Shown here: one piece after another, positions 32,495-44,620 of the stretch | Numbering within the stretch: the first letter of the stretch is position 1 | How the letters are laid out: each line of letters starts with the position of its first letter | Assembly (NCBI GenBank): GCA_047495785.1 | Contig: JBLDXI010000054.1 | Coordinates: forward strand, 1,736,001-1,800,000 | Origin: Lepidodermella squamata | Lineage: Eukaryota; Gastrotricha | Direction of reading: 5' to 3' | Length of the DNA stretch: 64,000 bases | Notes under the pieces: generated by a model | Databases searched by the model: none | The model's input: only the letters and a program-made list of their open reading frames with translations | Told to the model about the DNA's origin: nothing | Made by a program: the position numbers and the translations under genes

Positions 32495-33135
32495 TCTATA
32501 CGCAAATTTTACGATAATAAGCCCCACAGTAAGGTGTATCCAAGAAGTGCCTTTAGGAAAACGGTATTATTGATCAGCTCATTAAATATTCAAAATAATC
32601 GGCTTTATTGCTTTACTTAACGGGATGTCAATACTTGAAGGACATTTTAAGACAACACCATTCGGTTTACCCTGAGCTAAGAGGCGCAAGCTAATAGGTG
32701 ATTACGACAGGATAATTCTGTAAATGGATGATCTAAGGCTCATCTAAAATTCGATAACACACATATTTTCTAAGAAACTTCATGGTTTCATCGGTTAAAG
32801 AAAATCATTTCTCCCATCGCATTTGTCGTTTCTTGTAACATATAGTTGAAGTGATCTCGCGTGATTGAGGCCTGTTACCAAAGCTCAGAAATATACTTTC
32901 GTCTGTTGTAGACACTTTTCGCGACTGATTCAGCAATTCAGACCCCTTTGACTTCACAGGTCTGCCTTTAGCTCCGGTAGGCATCTCTCTCAGATTTCAT
33001 TTTTTACCCCGATTGAGATTTGATTATATGCGGTCCGTTTTACAGCTGAACCAATTTACTTCCCCATAAATGAAGTACATATAGAGCAAACACAGATGAT
33101 GCATCGATATTTTTTATATCCGTACATTAGCACTT
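32495..33135. other. Intergenic spacer
   Basis: No feature seen beyond ordinary AT-rich sequence. Confidence 0.3.
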
Positions 33136-34558
33136 TCAGTTATGAACGATGCTAAGCATCAAGATGAGAACATCGCATAGAATCATCACAGCAGCGACTG
33201 TTCCATATACGCTAAGATCTGCCAGCCGGATCCTCGATATTTTCCGATTGACTCCAGTGATTGTAATCACAGCGGAGTAGTAACTATCATGAGCGAGACT
33301 ACTAGCCACCAATGTATAGACGGTTAAAATTGAACTAAACAGCAATTGTAGACCTATAAATACGACGATGTAGGCTATTTGGGCTGTTTCTGGGATTATC
33401 AAAGAAATCGACGACTGAAGCACAAGAAATGACAGAAGAACTGAAAAAAGGAAAAATCCGTCTTAGAATCGAAAAATGAGCAAAAATACATACCTGTAAT
33501 GCAAAATGAACATTTTTCGCTGTTTTCAGGTGGAATCCAGCCTGACATGAGTACTACAACTTGGAGGATAAAGCATGGGGCGTAGATTCCCAACATGTAA
33601 ATCTGACATCTTCGCCTGACCACAAAGGTAAGTTTGACTTGGTCGTATTGCCTCATATTACTGGCATGTTTGTATTTCCCACGTGATATGTCGATGCCCT
33701 CAAGAGACCACACATCGCTATCGCTGACAAAAGCTGGGTCCAGCGAAATTTCGCTTGTGGCTGGTAGCAAATTCATACGGCGGGTACTCTCGAATGACAT
33801 CATCTCGTAGACGCAAATTTGCTTATCGAATGGAAAATTGGAAAAATCCATGTCGCAATAGAAATCAAAGGCTGCGATGGTCGTCAAATGAATGTTGCCA
33901 TCAGAATTAAAGTATGCCGTACCAGCCTCGGCCAATCTATTAGAAAATTAGAACAAAATAAAGCAAATCCGGAGAAGGTTAGGCAGAAAGGGACAAGTTT
34001 CTTGAGAAAGGTCTCTGGCTTATTCAAGTTAAATTGGACGGTGAAAGGTGTGATCAGGAGACGCGATAAAAGAATTGGCGATAAAAGAATTGTAAGAATC
34101 CCTTCGACAGGGCCCTTCGACATTTGTTTCATCCTATTCAAAGTTGTAACAGAAACATACCTCTGAAATGGCATGGTTTCTCCGACCCCTGACAACACCA
34201 CAATTTTAGGAGTCCACAAATTCTTTGCACTGGCCATGAAATATTCTGTAGAATTGAATCGACTATCTGTCAACCAATTTGCGCAAGGGTTCAGCCATCG
34301 GAAGCTGGCTTGTGCCATGAATGAAAACGTTTGCTTTTGACTGTCTATGCCGAGAAATCGCATAGGCATGAGATCTACAGTTACGGTCATGGTTTCATTG
34401 AATTTCTTAACAGGTCTAAAATCTGATAATAGATTGCATCGTTTGACCATTTCTTGATAAATCAGAGCTTCATCGGTCATAAAAACGGTTTGGTCGGTCG
34501 CTCCAGCTGTTACTCCTGAGACTGCCAAGAACCAGAGCAAATCGGCGATATCAATCAT
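33136..34558 (-). CDS. Nicotinic-type Cys-loop receptor subunit (381 aa)
   Basis: Exons 34558-34161, 33936-33494, 33440-33136; phases 2 and 1. Intron 1 is 224 bp, long for this locus, and its sequence is open on the plus strand by chance. Signal peptide, a ligand-binding domain with NPCANW in place of HPC-x-W, Cys-loop CDMDFSNFPFDKQIC, pore SEKCSFCITVLLSFLVLQSS with E-K at -1'/0', exactly the cation-channel pattern. It is the founder-like relative of the pair at 50.4 and 52.9 kb, sharing exon lengths (398, 443, 305). Confidence 0.84.
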
Positions 34559-35167
34559 TATGGGAACTCCTATTGTAAATTCGCAAGTAATTTAACAAAC
34601 GATTTAATTTGCAATTCATTCGTAGTTCTGATTTCACATGCAAATATTGAATCAGACAGTGATGTATTTACTCGACAGACTCGTATGGAACGAGGACTAG
34701 GCTATTTTTAAGATGTGGAAACCAGATAATTTCTGTTCTGGTATTCGAACAGATTGGGCGATATCTTAAGGGCTTTTTATCGTCGAAATTATAGCTCTTA
34801 AACTGCCAGGCGGGACATCACCTATTGATAACTATTCAGCTATCAAAGTTTTGGCACTCAGGATAAGCGCAGAATGGCATCAAGCAAATACTGCTCGCTA
34901 ATGTATTTTTATTAGATACCGGAAATGCGTCAATGAAAAATCGAATGTATTTTTTGGAAAACTTGAAACCAATTTCATCACGGCAATTATGCATTTTTGG
35001 ATGACCAGTAATTAAGGAGATCCCAAATTGAAACTAATGGTTCAATTTTATGCTACGTAGCTGGTACCAGTGGAAAGAGTGATGTAGACCCACCAGGAGA
35101 ATTATTTATATTTAACCGATTTTTAAGGGGGGAAATGCGAACAAATTAAGGTAGGTTTTATTTTCAA
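34559..35167. other. Intergenic spacer
   Basis: Nothing recognisable. Confidence 0.3.
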
Positions 35168-36472
35168 CTAAGGAATTTGTGTGGAAAATATAAATAGAGC
35201 GACATCACCGATAGCAATCACGAAAGTCATAATCAAATAGAACACGATGTCCATTATCCTGATGCATTTCATGCGTTTCTTCCCTGAAATTGCGACAAAA
35301 CCACCAAAATAACGTTTTGCAGACAAGCCACAGGCAACCAATGTGTAAACTGTTACAACAGAACTGGTCAACATTTGAACCTCTAGGAATATCGTAACAT
35401 AAGTGAACTGGGACGTTTCAGGAATCGACTGCGAAATGGAGGACTGGAGAACCACGAAAGCCAGTAAAACTAAACATAAGAATACTGAAAATGGCTTTAA
35501 TCTCGCAATAGTTCGAAACTAACGTGTAACACAAAATGAGCATCGTTCTGCATCTCTCGGCGGAATCCATCCTGACATGACGATAAGGACTTGCAATATG
35601 AAGCACGGCGATAGGACATTGATTAGGAATATGCTGTATTTTCGTTTCAAACCGAATCTGACGATAACTCTATCGTAGGTCTTCTGAATATTCTTATAGA
35701 CCTTCGAATAGGACTCAACTTCGATTTGAGTGACGTCCCAAACTGCTGCTTCGCTGATGAAATCACTTTCCACTGTTATGTTGGGAGTAAAAGGCTTCAA
35801 AGTCAGCATTTTGATGTTATCCCATGCCTCCAGGCCAATGGTGCAAATTTGCTTATCGAATGGGAAATTGGTAAGGTCAAGATCACAAGTTAGCGCCATG
35901 TTGATTAGAATAGGCATTCGGGCAACTCCATTAGGACGGAAGTATACCCACATCCTGCTTTCAAGGCTGAAAGAAAAATGATAATTTGATGGTGGAAAGG
36001 TAATTTTTCGATGATTTTACTTATTGAATGGCAGACTATCATCCACCGCATTGAATACGATCACTTGCGGGTACCAGGTTTCTGAAGCTTTGATTGAGAA
36101 CTCGCCAACTCTAGCCATAGCTACGTCACTCTGCCATTTCGAACACGGATGGTTCCAGAAAAGATCAATTTGACACATTATTGAGAATCTGATAGAGTGA
36201 TTCAATTGTATATCAAGTTACCTCTTCGCGGTTTCTTACGTTTCTGTCCTCTCGTCAAGGCTAAGGAAGCGTATTGGGCTAAAGTTCACTCGGACATCAA
36301 TCACATCGGTGTAGTTTTGTAGCGGCCGAACTTTCAGATCGAGACGGCATTTTTTCGTGATGAAATCAGCAATAGCGGCTTCTTCAGGGTAAAATTCTGC
36401 TGGAACATCGCCAGATTCAACTGGTAGGAGGAAACAAATCGCTATAATTAAGGCTGCTAGTCCTATTGGCAT
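35168..36472 (-). CDS. Nicotinic-type Cys-loop receptor subunit (381 aa)
   Basis: Four exons: 36472-36240, 36188-36021, 35966-35524, 35469-35168; phases 2, 2, 1. Start at MPIGLAAL before the signal peptide. WNHPCSKW, Cys-loop CDLDLTNFPFDKQIC, pore DAERCSFCVTLLLAFVVLQS with E-R. The third donor is ACAC|GTTAGT, weaker than in sisters. Instead of the usual Y-x-N/S-DG strand it reads YFRPNGVARMP. Last gene of the minus-strand array. Confidence 0.83.
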
Positions 36473-38120
36473 GACATCTGTGAAATGCTCATCGCGTGCA
36501 TTTTGATATCTCAGATTGATGAGTGCTTGCACAGCTGAACTAATATGGCGCTACCAACATTGCGTGGGTATAGCAGTTAAAGTGGCTGTTTTTCAAAACG
36601 ATATTTGTATTTTTGATGCTTCCAACTTGATAACATTTCCTTGCATGATTAATGATTTCCCATGAGCGCACGTTGCTTGTTTACGTAAAAAATCTATATT
36701 GTTGGGCTAATACAATGCGCATGTATAATGAAGCTTAATGGGCGATGAATTTCCTGGCATAAATCTTGATTGATTAATTGATTTAAGGAGAGGGCCATTT
36801 AAAAACCTGGAATTGCTGGCTCGACGATTGTTTGTACTAATTAGCAAACACAGATGGACCAAAATCGATGATTTGATGAATTCATATCGCTTTCACACCG
36901 TCAGCATCGAAGAAGTAGTTGCATGGCGGGATGCAACTTATCGAAAAAAGCCAGAAAACAAAGATTGCATTGGAAAATCTGAAAGGCAAACATTTTAGAG
37001 TTCTTCTGTTCGATTTGTCCATGAGGCTTCAAAATAACAGTTGCCACTGCAGATCTTATTTCCAAGATTTCTGACAATGAGGTTTGATCTTACTTCAGAT
37101 AATGTCTCTTTTGTCGCGATTCAAAATGTGAAATGCAGAACGCGGGGTTAAAGCTCTAATGATGATGCCTATTTCGCATGGCATAATCATTCGCATGTCC
37201 TTGCATACATACACATCTAGCTGTTTTCTGTAATTCGGTCTTCACCCCACAAAGAACGTGATAAACTTCGATATCATGACCATCGAGTCATGGAAAGAAC
37301 ACGCTTCGTCAGGCGAATATCTGCAAGGCGGTGGATAGACTTCCCGCTTCCCAGAGATAAAGTTACAACTTCTCTCCTGTTTCCTGTTTATTTGTATCAT
37401 GGTCTTGCAGGCGACAGCGGAATCCCTTAATACAACGACAAGATAACCCCTGCAATTTTAAGCAGCGTCACGTCCTTACAATAATATTAAATGAGATAAA
37501 GTAACGCCAGCAATGCTCCGACATTTTTTACCCACCTTTTCTACCTCGACTTCAAAAGTCTGAGGGGCCATCAATAAACGCTGAACCTCTTCAGATTATT
37601 CACCATACGATGAAATTATTTACCACGAACATAATTTTACAACCTTTTGAAACTACATTCTGAAATAAGCGAGGTGAGAGTTTCAAGATCAATATTTCTG
37701 AGCATCCTAAAAACTAACGTAGCGTTAGTGAAACTTTTGATAAGAGATATACTCATCCCCACCATAGTTCGTTGTTTATGCCTAACCACCCGGGCATCGT
37801 TCAATTTCTCATTTTACAACTCAGCCAAGCGTCGAATCTTCATAGATTTTCAACACCAATGCATAGATTCGCCATAAGTCAGCGCTTTGTCCTCCTGGAA
37901 ATTCCCAATTTGTGGAAATTCCCAATTAACTTATTAGCATGTTGTTGACCTCATTAGCCTTCAGGTGTCAGGTTGAATGTATATAGGTTTCATAATTCTG
38001 AGCTGTTATCCCTGGCCACTAATCTGAGTTGAAATATGGTTTAACTGCTCAATGTATAGTTGCTGCTATATGACTGCTGATGCTTGGTGTTTGCCTTTTA
38101 GATATCATTTTTTATTCCCC
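36473..38120. other. Intergenic region with a conserved upstream block
   Basis: About 37470-37575 (GTCACGT..., CCAGCAA..., CTACCTCGACTTCA) matches 56705-56815 upstream of the GABA-B-like gene at 58.7 kb, so the block was duplicated with the gene or is conserved. Small open frames here look like noise. Confidence 0.5.
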
Positions 38121-40373
38121 ATGCATATCGGTAAAACTACGAAGGAGATCCTTGCTATCTCCTTAGCCCTCATAATTGCGGCTACATCTGGGTTGAAAGA
38201 TAACACGCTGAAGATGCTGGCCCTCGTGCCGCGAACGGGTTACTTGCCTAGAGACGGCCGCATGTGCATGGCAGCAATGAGAGTTGCAATCGACGAAGCG
38301 AATAAGAAGCCCGATATATTACCAGACTACAAAATCGAACTGGTCGTAGCGGATGAGGGTCCTGGAAGCCTCTTCAGCCCGAGAAATCTTATCAGCTTTA
38401 TTGAATCTCCGAAGAATGGATCCACATTCGTTTCACCAATCATATATGGGAGTTATTATCAATGTCAAACCTTTCACAGCGTGGCCCGTGAGTTAAAAAT
38501 GGCTATTTTGAGCCCGGGATGTTCAGGCTACGCTCTTCTCAACCGCCAAAAATTTCCCAACATCTATCGAACAATGCCTCCAAGTGATCAAACTGGCCCG
38601 GTGAAAGTTCAGATTTTGAGGCATATCGGAAAATGGCATCAAATCGGAATAGTCGTCAATGTAGTGAATCCAAACAGTTTCGCCACCGCGAAATCGTTCT
38701 ATAACGATGCAGTCAGGTCTGGAGTAAGTATTGTGTATTTCACGTCAGTGACAGACTTTTCTGAAGATGATATCGATGACTTGATGGCCAGTGGGGCGCG
38801 AATTGTTGATCTGCTGATGGTTGAGACTTTACTCATCGTTAAATTCCTCTGCTATGGCTATTTACGCGGATTTAGAGCACCGAGGTTCCTGATTCTTACA
38901 TTGACCTCGAATTTCATCGATCCAGATTCATTCAACCAATTGCCACAAGGGTGTTCAAAGGCTATTATTGCTGAGCAGTTGAAGATAACTATTTTCTATG
39001 GAAATTCACTCACACCCGTGAAGAATTTTGGAGAAACCTATCTCGGCTACGATTTGACTGGATACATGGCTCGATTGGATAATCTCACGAACGGCACCAG
39101 ATCGCCGGATTACGAGCAAAGTTTCTCTTGTCACGACTCAGCTATGCAGGCTGTCGTAGCCCTCCACCAATCAGAAATAACTCTCAAGTCGAGAAACCTC
39201 TCACTGAAAAATTTCGACGGTTCACCCGGTAAAGTTTACGAGGTTGTTGAGAAGCACCTGCGCGAAACAGACTTCATGGGAATTCGAGCTGGGCGTGTAA
39301 AATATTCGACTCAGGTAGAATTTGATTCTGAGGAAAACTATGCCATACAGAGGCATGATAACCAGATGCGCTATGTAGCAACATTCAGCTTGAAACCCGG
39401 TTCCTTTAATGAATATACCTACACGCCACTGTCAAACCCGATTTGGCAGACTTCGAGTGGAACACCTCCGAAAGATTTATCCAATATCACTATTATTAGT
39501 GTAAAAATACAGTTCTTCATTCAACCTCTTTTCATAACTCTGACCGGTCTGGTGAGCATTGGGCAGGTTTTCTTTCTTTTCTGCAAGTTTCCCCTCTCGA
39601 AAGCGGCTCGAATATTGGATTCCAGCTTTTTCATTGGCTGTTTGTTAGTGAACGCTTCGGCCATCTTCCAGATAGTTGCTCCTACAACGGCCATTTGCAT
39701 CGGCCGTGAGTTTTCAATTATTGCTGGAGCTTCGATTTTGAACGCTGTTTTGCTGCTCAAAATTTGGGAGCTCAGGCATTCGAGACAAAAATCTCTGTCG
39801 CGAGCTATAATCGAAGAATTTCACGATTCGAACGTAGCTGGGATGTACAGGCGAACCGTGGCTCGAGGAGTCGTAATTATTTACAACTTGCCACGGGAAC
39901 GGAAAACCTTGTTTGTTGTATTGCTGCTTGTCCTAAACATTGCGCTGTACGTGGTAAGGTGTTTTGTCGACGAACCTTTCGTAGACCTATCAGTTAGGCC
40001 GGTATATTACGATGAAAGCGCAGATGAATACGTTCAGGTCAGAATCAACTCCTGTCGGTCGGTAAATGAAGCGGCATGGCTTGGGGGATTCGCTCTTTTG
40101 CATTTTCTACTGATCGCTGGGATCAGCTGTTTCCACCTGCAAAGTGCTCACGCGAAGATATCGGAAGAAGACGGTCAACTTACGAACAAGAATTTGCGCG
40201 CTGATCGGCTAACTTCTTGGAACTTGTTGATGCTATTCGTCTTTGCGGCGTTACTTGTGTTTATTTTACCGAATGATGTTTCGGTTCGAGCAGGATGCTT
40301 TAGCGCTGTCCTCATTGCGATTTCATTGTCTTCAATGACCTTGTATTCAATTTGGAAACTCCCGTCGTCGTAA
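38121..40373 (+). CDS. Single-exon GABA-B-like class C GPCR, copy F (750 aa)
   Basis: Start at MHIGKTTKEI, where the three paralogs begin to align; the in-frame upstream ATG at 38052 is not shared. Signal-anchor-like hydrophobic leader, Venus-flytrap domain (about 30-450) with a GRMCMAAMRVAIDEAN segment and conserved cysteines, linker ending GTPPKDLSN, then seven spans from QFFIQPLFITLTGLV to SMTLYSIWKL. No cysteine-rich domain between, as in GABA-B and unlike glutamate receptors. No intron, in contrast to the gene at 1-2.2 kb. A TTTTAG acceptor-like motif sits 19 bases before the ATG in all three copies. AATAAA follows the stop at about 40385. Paired with the channel gene downstream as a duplicated cassette. 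Confidence 0.85.
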   Translation: MHIGKTTKEILAISLALIIAATSGLKDNTLKMLALVPRTGYLPRDGRMCMAAMRVAIDEANKKPDILPDYKIELVVADEGPGSLFSPRNLISFIESPKNGSTFVSPIIYGSYYQCQTFHSVARELKMAILSPGCSGYALLNRQKFPNIYRTMPPSDQTGPVKVQILRHIGKWHQIGIVVNVVNPNSFATAKSFYNDAVRSGVSIVYFTSVTDFSEDDIDDLMASGARIVDLLMVETLLIVKFLCYGYLRGFRAPRFLILTLTSNFIDPDSFNQLPQGCSKAIIAEQLKITIFYGNSLTPVKNFGETYLGYDLTGYMARLDNLTNGTRSPDYEQSFSCHDSAMQAVVALHQSEITLKSRNLSLKNFDGSPGKVYEVVEKHLRETDFMGIRAGRVKYSTQVEFDSEENYAIQRHDNQMRYVATFSLKPGSFNEYTYTPLSNPIWQTSSGTPPKDLSNITIISVKIQFFIQPLFITLTGLVSIGQVFFLFCKFPLSKAARILDSSFFIGCLLVNASAIFQIVAPTTAICIGREFSIIAGASILNAVLLLKIWELRHSRQKSLSRAIIEEFHDSNVAGMYRRTVARGVVIIYNLPRERKTLFVVLLLVLNIALYVVRCFVDEPFVDLSVRPVYYDESADEYVQVRINSCRSVNEAAWLGGFALLHFLLIAGISCFHLQSAHAKISEEDGQLTNKNLRADRLTSWNLLMLFVFAALLVFILPNDVSVRAGCFSAVLIAISLSSMTLYSIWKLPSS

Positions 40374-41070
40374 ACGCGATCTGAAATAAAGTAGTTCGTC
40401 ATCAGATTTTCATAATCCGTGTGCATTTTGAAATTGGAAAATCGCCGAAAATTATTCATAGGAATGTGCTAAATTATTGCTGGCATCAAATTAATCTATA
40501 TAAAGCCGTTGAAACTGGCCACAACAATATTTCACAGGGGAATAACCTTCTTGCAAAATCTAGAACGACGAATCATCCGTCGGTTTGCCCAGTAAATATT
40601 ATACAGTTTAACATAGCCTCAGACTGTTAAAGTAGATGACTCGAAAGTTCTCGAATTCAGTACCATAAAATATTCCTAAAAAAGTCCGAAAAGGTTGTTT
40701 CTTTTTCGTCGCAATCAGCCATTTTTGCGTCACTCCTACTTTATTGCGGTTCCAACTGGCAATTCATCCTGAGAATATTCGCCTCAGTTTAATTATCTTA
40801 GTTTAGATTCAAAAACATATTATACCGACTAAAGCTTCAAACTTCTCGTTTTAATATACAGTATCAAGTGGCACCTCGTAATAAAAATGCCCGCAAGTTT
40901 ATTTTATTACGATTTATTATGAATTTCCATCCTACAATGTGTTCCGAGCAAATCGAAAAACTAAAGCCGGAAGCAAAACTTAACTATTCACTATTCATCG
41001 CACTATCATCCACAGAAAAACGAAAAACCTGATAACAAGCTATAAGTAATTCTTATAAGCTATCGGTGAA
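40374..41070. other. Intergenic spacer
   Basis: Part near 40930-41030 (ATGTGTTCCGAGCAAATCG) is repeated upstream of the channel at 48.4 kb, as expected from cassette duplication; it may hold the shared promoter. Confidence 0.5.
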
Positions 41071-42256
41071 ATGCATCGCATTCGTGATGTTTTAATGCTC
41101 ATTTTGCCTCTAATAAGCTGTGATTTGTCACCCGAACGGATTTTTCAGGCGCATGAGGCCAAGTTGCTTAACCTTTTCAGTCAGAGGTGCGATCTCTCGG
41201 CCAACTCCCGTCCATCCTTGAATTTCAGCACACCCATAAACGTTTACGTGGAATTTACCGCCATCGAGTTTCGCAGCCTCGTCGACCGTGATGAAACGTT
41301 CACTTTCACTGCAAGGACCGAGATCAAATGGAGCCATCCGTGCACTGTTTGGGCAGATGTACCTGTTTACAATGAAGTAGTCAGTTTCCGATTCATTGCT
41401 AATCAGATCTGGCATCCACTGATCTACCTTAAAAACGGAGCAACCGATTTAATGCCGTTCGAGCAGCTGAAGGAGTCAACGCCAGTCTACTTTTATTCGG
41501 ACGGCAGTGTCTCGTGGACAATTTTGCGCGAAATCAGCGTCTTGTGCGCGATGAATTTCATCAAATTTCCTTTCGATAGCCAATCTTGCGATATTGTCCT
41601 AGAAGCTGGCCAGATCACAACTCGTTTCACCTTTTCCATGAGGCCTAATTCTCTGCGGTTTGCAGACGAACGCTTATTCCTTGGTAGCTCGGATGTTTGG
41701 GAGCTGACAAGCCTAACTTACCAAAATAAATCAGCTCTTGGACCGCCGGGATCAATGAAGGTATTCAACCAGGTTGTCATCGCATTTGGTTTCAAGCGAA
41801 AAAGCGTACCTTATGTTACGAATATTCTCGTACCATGGTTTGCACTGCAGGTCCTACAGTGCATGACGGGATTCATAGGCCATCAGGAGGTTGACCGAGC
41901 CATCTACATTGTCACATGTGAGTAAGCTATTATATCCTCTGGGCTATAATAATTATGTTAATTATAACACAGTGCTTCTTACTGATCTATTTCTACAAAC
42001 GACCATCTCGAGCCTGCTGCCAGATACGGCCGAAGTGGCTTACATCACCATTTTCATCTTGGTTCAATTCCTGACTGGGTTCATAATTACTGTCTACTGT
42101 CTTGTAGCACTTTCTCTTGGACAGCAGAAATGGGCTCGACAGAGGCTGTATGGCGAAATTTCTCGCATGGCTTTTATTGATAAGGCGTTCTTCATCGGAA
42201 CAAGTGCTTTGACGATTTCCTTTGATTTTATAATCGTTAGCCTGATGATGAACTGA
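41071..42256 (+). CDS. Nicotinic-type Cys-loop receptor subunit, cassette copy 1 (376 aa)
   Basis: Exons 41071-41917 and 41973-42256; single phase-1 intron before TM2, first exon 847 bp, identical in length to the block-copy channels at 9.5 and 23.1 kb, so these four form one subfamily. Signal peptide, CDLSPERIFQAHEAKLL, WSHPCTVW, Cys-loop CAMNFIKFPFDSQSC, pore VDRAIYIVTLLLTDLFLQ with D-R at -1'/0', short TM3-TM4 loop. No vicinal cysteines in loop C. Confidence 0.85.
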
Positions 42257-42934
42257 ACAATAGCAGCTTGAGAATAGGGTGGCGATGATTGTTTTTTACG
42301 AGCACATTAAATGTGGGAGCACCGAAAAAGCTGAATTCGTTTCAAATTAATAGCATCGCCTTTATTCTTTGGGAGGGATTTCGGCTTAGTTGAGAACATT
42401 GGGCATAGTGCATAGGTAATCTTTTTCGTTCTATGATTTAACAGCAGTCTCACTATGATTCTGTGTTTACCAATCGAGGCAATTTTTGTATTTTTCGGCT
42501 TTCTACGAAACTTAAATTACACGTATTTATATATTACATTTTACATCATTCTACGCGAATCGTTATTTTTATTAGACGATCATACTTTTCATTGTCAGCT
42601 TTCACTGGCGTCGTATTACTACTTTTATACATCCATATAATGAGATGTGATTGATTTCCAGATCAAAATAGTGACTTAAGAGAACTTGACGAGGGAAGTC
42701 GATGCTTCGAACCTAAGTTTTCGAAATAAACTGAAAAGGAAGAATTGGTTTGCATCACCAAAACAACAGGTTAGATCACCTAATCTAAACTGTCAAAAAC
42801 GATCACCAAAACGACGTGTTAGATCACCAAAAGGCAGTTTGCAACACCAAACTTGAAAATGGCTCATTTTGCAACACCGCTATGCTCTGATGGGTTGGGC
42901 AACTGGATTGGGCAATTGCGAATTCGGTTGTTCC
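42257..42934. other. Intergenic, short ATCACCAAAAC repeats
   Basis: Between about 42755 and 42860 the words ATCACCAAAAC and GCAACACC recur several times at irregular spacing, like a decayed minisatellite. No gene. Confidence 0.4.
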
Positions 42935-43302
42935 ACAAGATGCCAATCAGCCATTTGTGATTGGCTTCCATGTAAGCGACGAATCCAGCCGAGACTACCA
43001 GATTGCCGTGTCGTCCAAAACTTTGCTGAAGAAACTTTCGTTCGGAAAATGCCTGCAAGTTGACACCACCTACAGACTGGTCTGGGACGTCAAATTCTCA
43101 TCAGGTATTCCATGGTCAAATTCCATCCATATGCGTTGATGCTGTCACCTGGCGAAGGTACCGTCGAGTACTGTCGACTCTTTGAATTTATCAAGAAGGC
43201 TTGGCAGGCTCACGTGCGAACATCCGACGATGACGATGAGTATTACCCTGAGGTGGTTATATCCGACGCGACGAAGGCGATTTCAGAAGCGATCATTTTG
43301 TA
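42935..43302 (+). mobile_element. Decayed MULE-type transposase fragment
   Basis: Reads GKCLQVDTTYRLVWDVKF, then after a frame change FHPYALMLSP, EYCRLFEFIKKAW and PEVVISDATKAISEAI. The D-x-T-Y near the first catalytic Asp and the later S-D-A-x-x-A-I match the MULE transposase fold. Both ends are missing, so it is a dead remnant. It differs from the element at 62-64 kb. Confidence 0.6.
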
Positions 43303-43774
43303 GCTTTTTTAGCCTCAATAATTTTTCTGCAAAAATGCAACATCCGTTTTTATGCAAACAAACTTATGCCATGCAAATAGATGACTTTTAATTATATTGT
43401 TTTTCCTTAATTCGCAGTCGAATAATTTATTTTCAATTTTCAAATGCATTATCAGCCTGTCACCCGATAAGCCTAATCACAAGTTTAAGCCTATTAAATC
43501 CAAAGTCTGCGTAATTTACCGAGAAGCACACCACCAAACGCAGCTCATTAGCATATTCTTGTGATAGACCGAATAACCCCTCAACTTCGCTTTTCGCTTT
43601 TCGATGGGGCTATTCGGTTTCAATTAATTTGTCGAGGTAGCTCCCTGCAAAAATTAATCGAATTTGACTTCATAGTTTTTGATTAAGCCTCAATCTACTA
43701 ATTGAACAAACTTTTCACGAATAGCCCCGTATCCTGCGATAGCCCCGAATGACGGTAATAAGGATCGCATGCCA

Positions 43775-43870
43775 AAGGACAACGTATAGACGGTTAAACT
43801 TGAGTTGAACAGCATCAGCAGCGCAATTAGAACCTTAATTTCGGCCGTTTCGGTTATTATATTATGAATT
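43775..43870 (-). pseudogene. Relic of a Cys-loop receptor TM3 exon
   Basis: Minus strand reads ITETAEIKVLIALLMLF then SSLTVYTL, matching the TM2-TM3 segment of the receptors at 50.4 and 52.9 kb (IPETAQIAYVVVLIALQMLF, SSILTVYTL). Only about 95 bp survive. Confidence 0.65.
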
Positions 43871-44199
43871 ATGAAAAATCCACTGTTTTCCGTAGTTTGA
43901 AATCAGGTTTTTAGTTCATGCAGCTCAATATTTGATTGAACTAACATTTAGTGATTGCGCGAACCAACCCGATAGGGTCCCCCTAGCAGCGGAGCCGCAA
44001 CCAGAACCGGAGGTCCAGCGCCTGTCTCTCAAGTTCACCGGTCGAGGCGACCATGGTAGAGGCGTTTTGCGCTGGACAAACAACGAAACTGGGGAAACGA
44101 ATTTTAACGATAGAAATAAGGGAAAATAAGTCTTAGATAGATCTTGCTTCAAACCTATGGGAAAAGTCTTGTTAGCTAAGTTTCACTGATCGGCTGATT

Positions 44200-44620
44200 T
44201 TTGGCGATTTTTTATTCATGATAAAATGGCTGCTAATTAATATTCATGACCTGCTTACGACGCCGTCTGGGTCACGGTGCCGGCACTCGGCACCCTCATG
44301 TTTACCGACATTTACCGCACCCGATATTTTTTAGATAGGCACAACCAGGGCCTGCCTCCATACTTCTGGAATTGATCCTTGAACGAAAGTAGCTTCAAAA
44401 ATCAGTCTGAGTGGTAGACAAGCTGTATGATGAATCATCTTGAGCAGATACTGCGAAATCATGTCCGGCCCGGCGCCGAATGCCGATGGCGCTGACTATA
44501 GACTATATTACGAAAGCAATGAAAGGCCTGCATGAAGGAGCAGAGATCGATGTGCTGGTACCACGTGTCGGCCAATGTCAAGAAGTTTGAGGAGTCCCAG
44601 TAAGGCATCACCTGTGTGAG
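44200..44620 (+). mobile_element. Second possible MULE remnant
   Basis: A short run near 44540-44605 reads EQRSMCWYHVSANVKKFEES, like the C-x-x-H-V-x-x-N-V-K-K region of MULE transposases. The surrounding DNA is GC-richer than average and has no intact frame. It may belong to the same dead element as 42935-43302, interrupted by later insertions. Confidence 0.35.

Noticed and set aside
42740-42870. CRISPR-like array
   Set aside because: Repeated ATCACCAAAAC words are irregular and short, and this is eukaryotic DNA.
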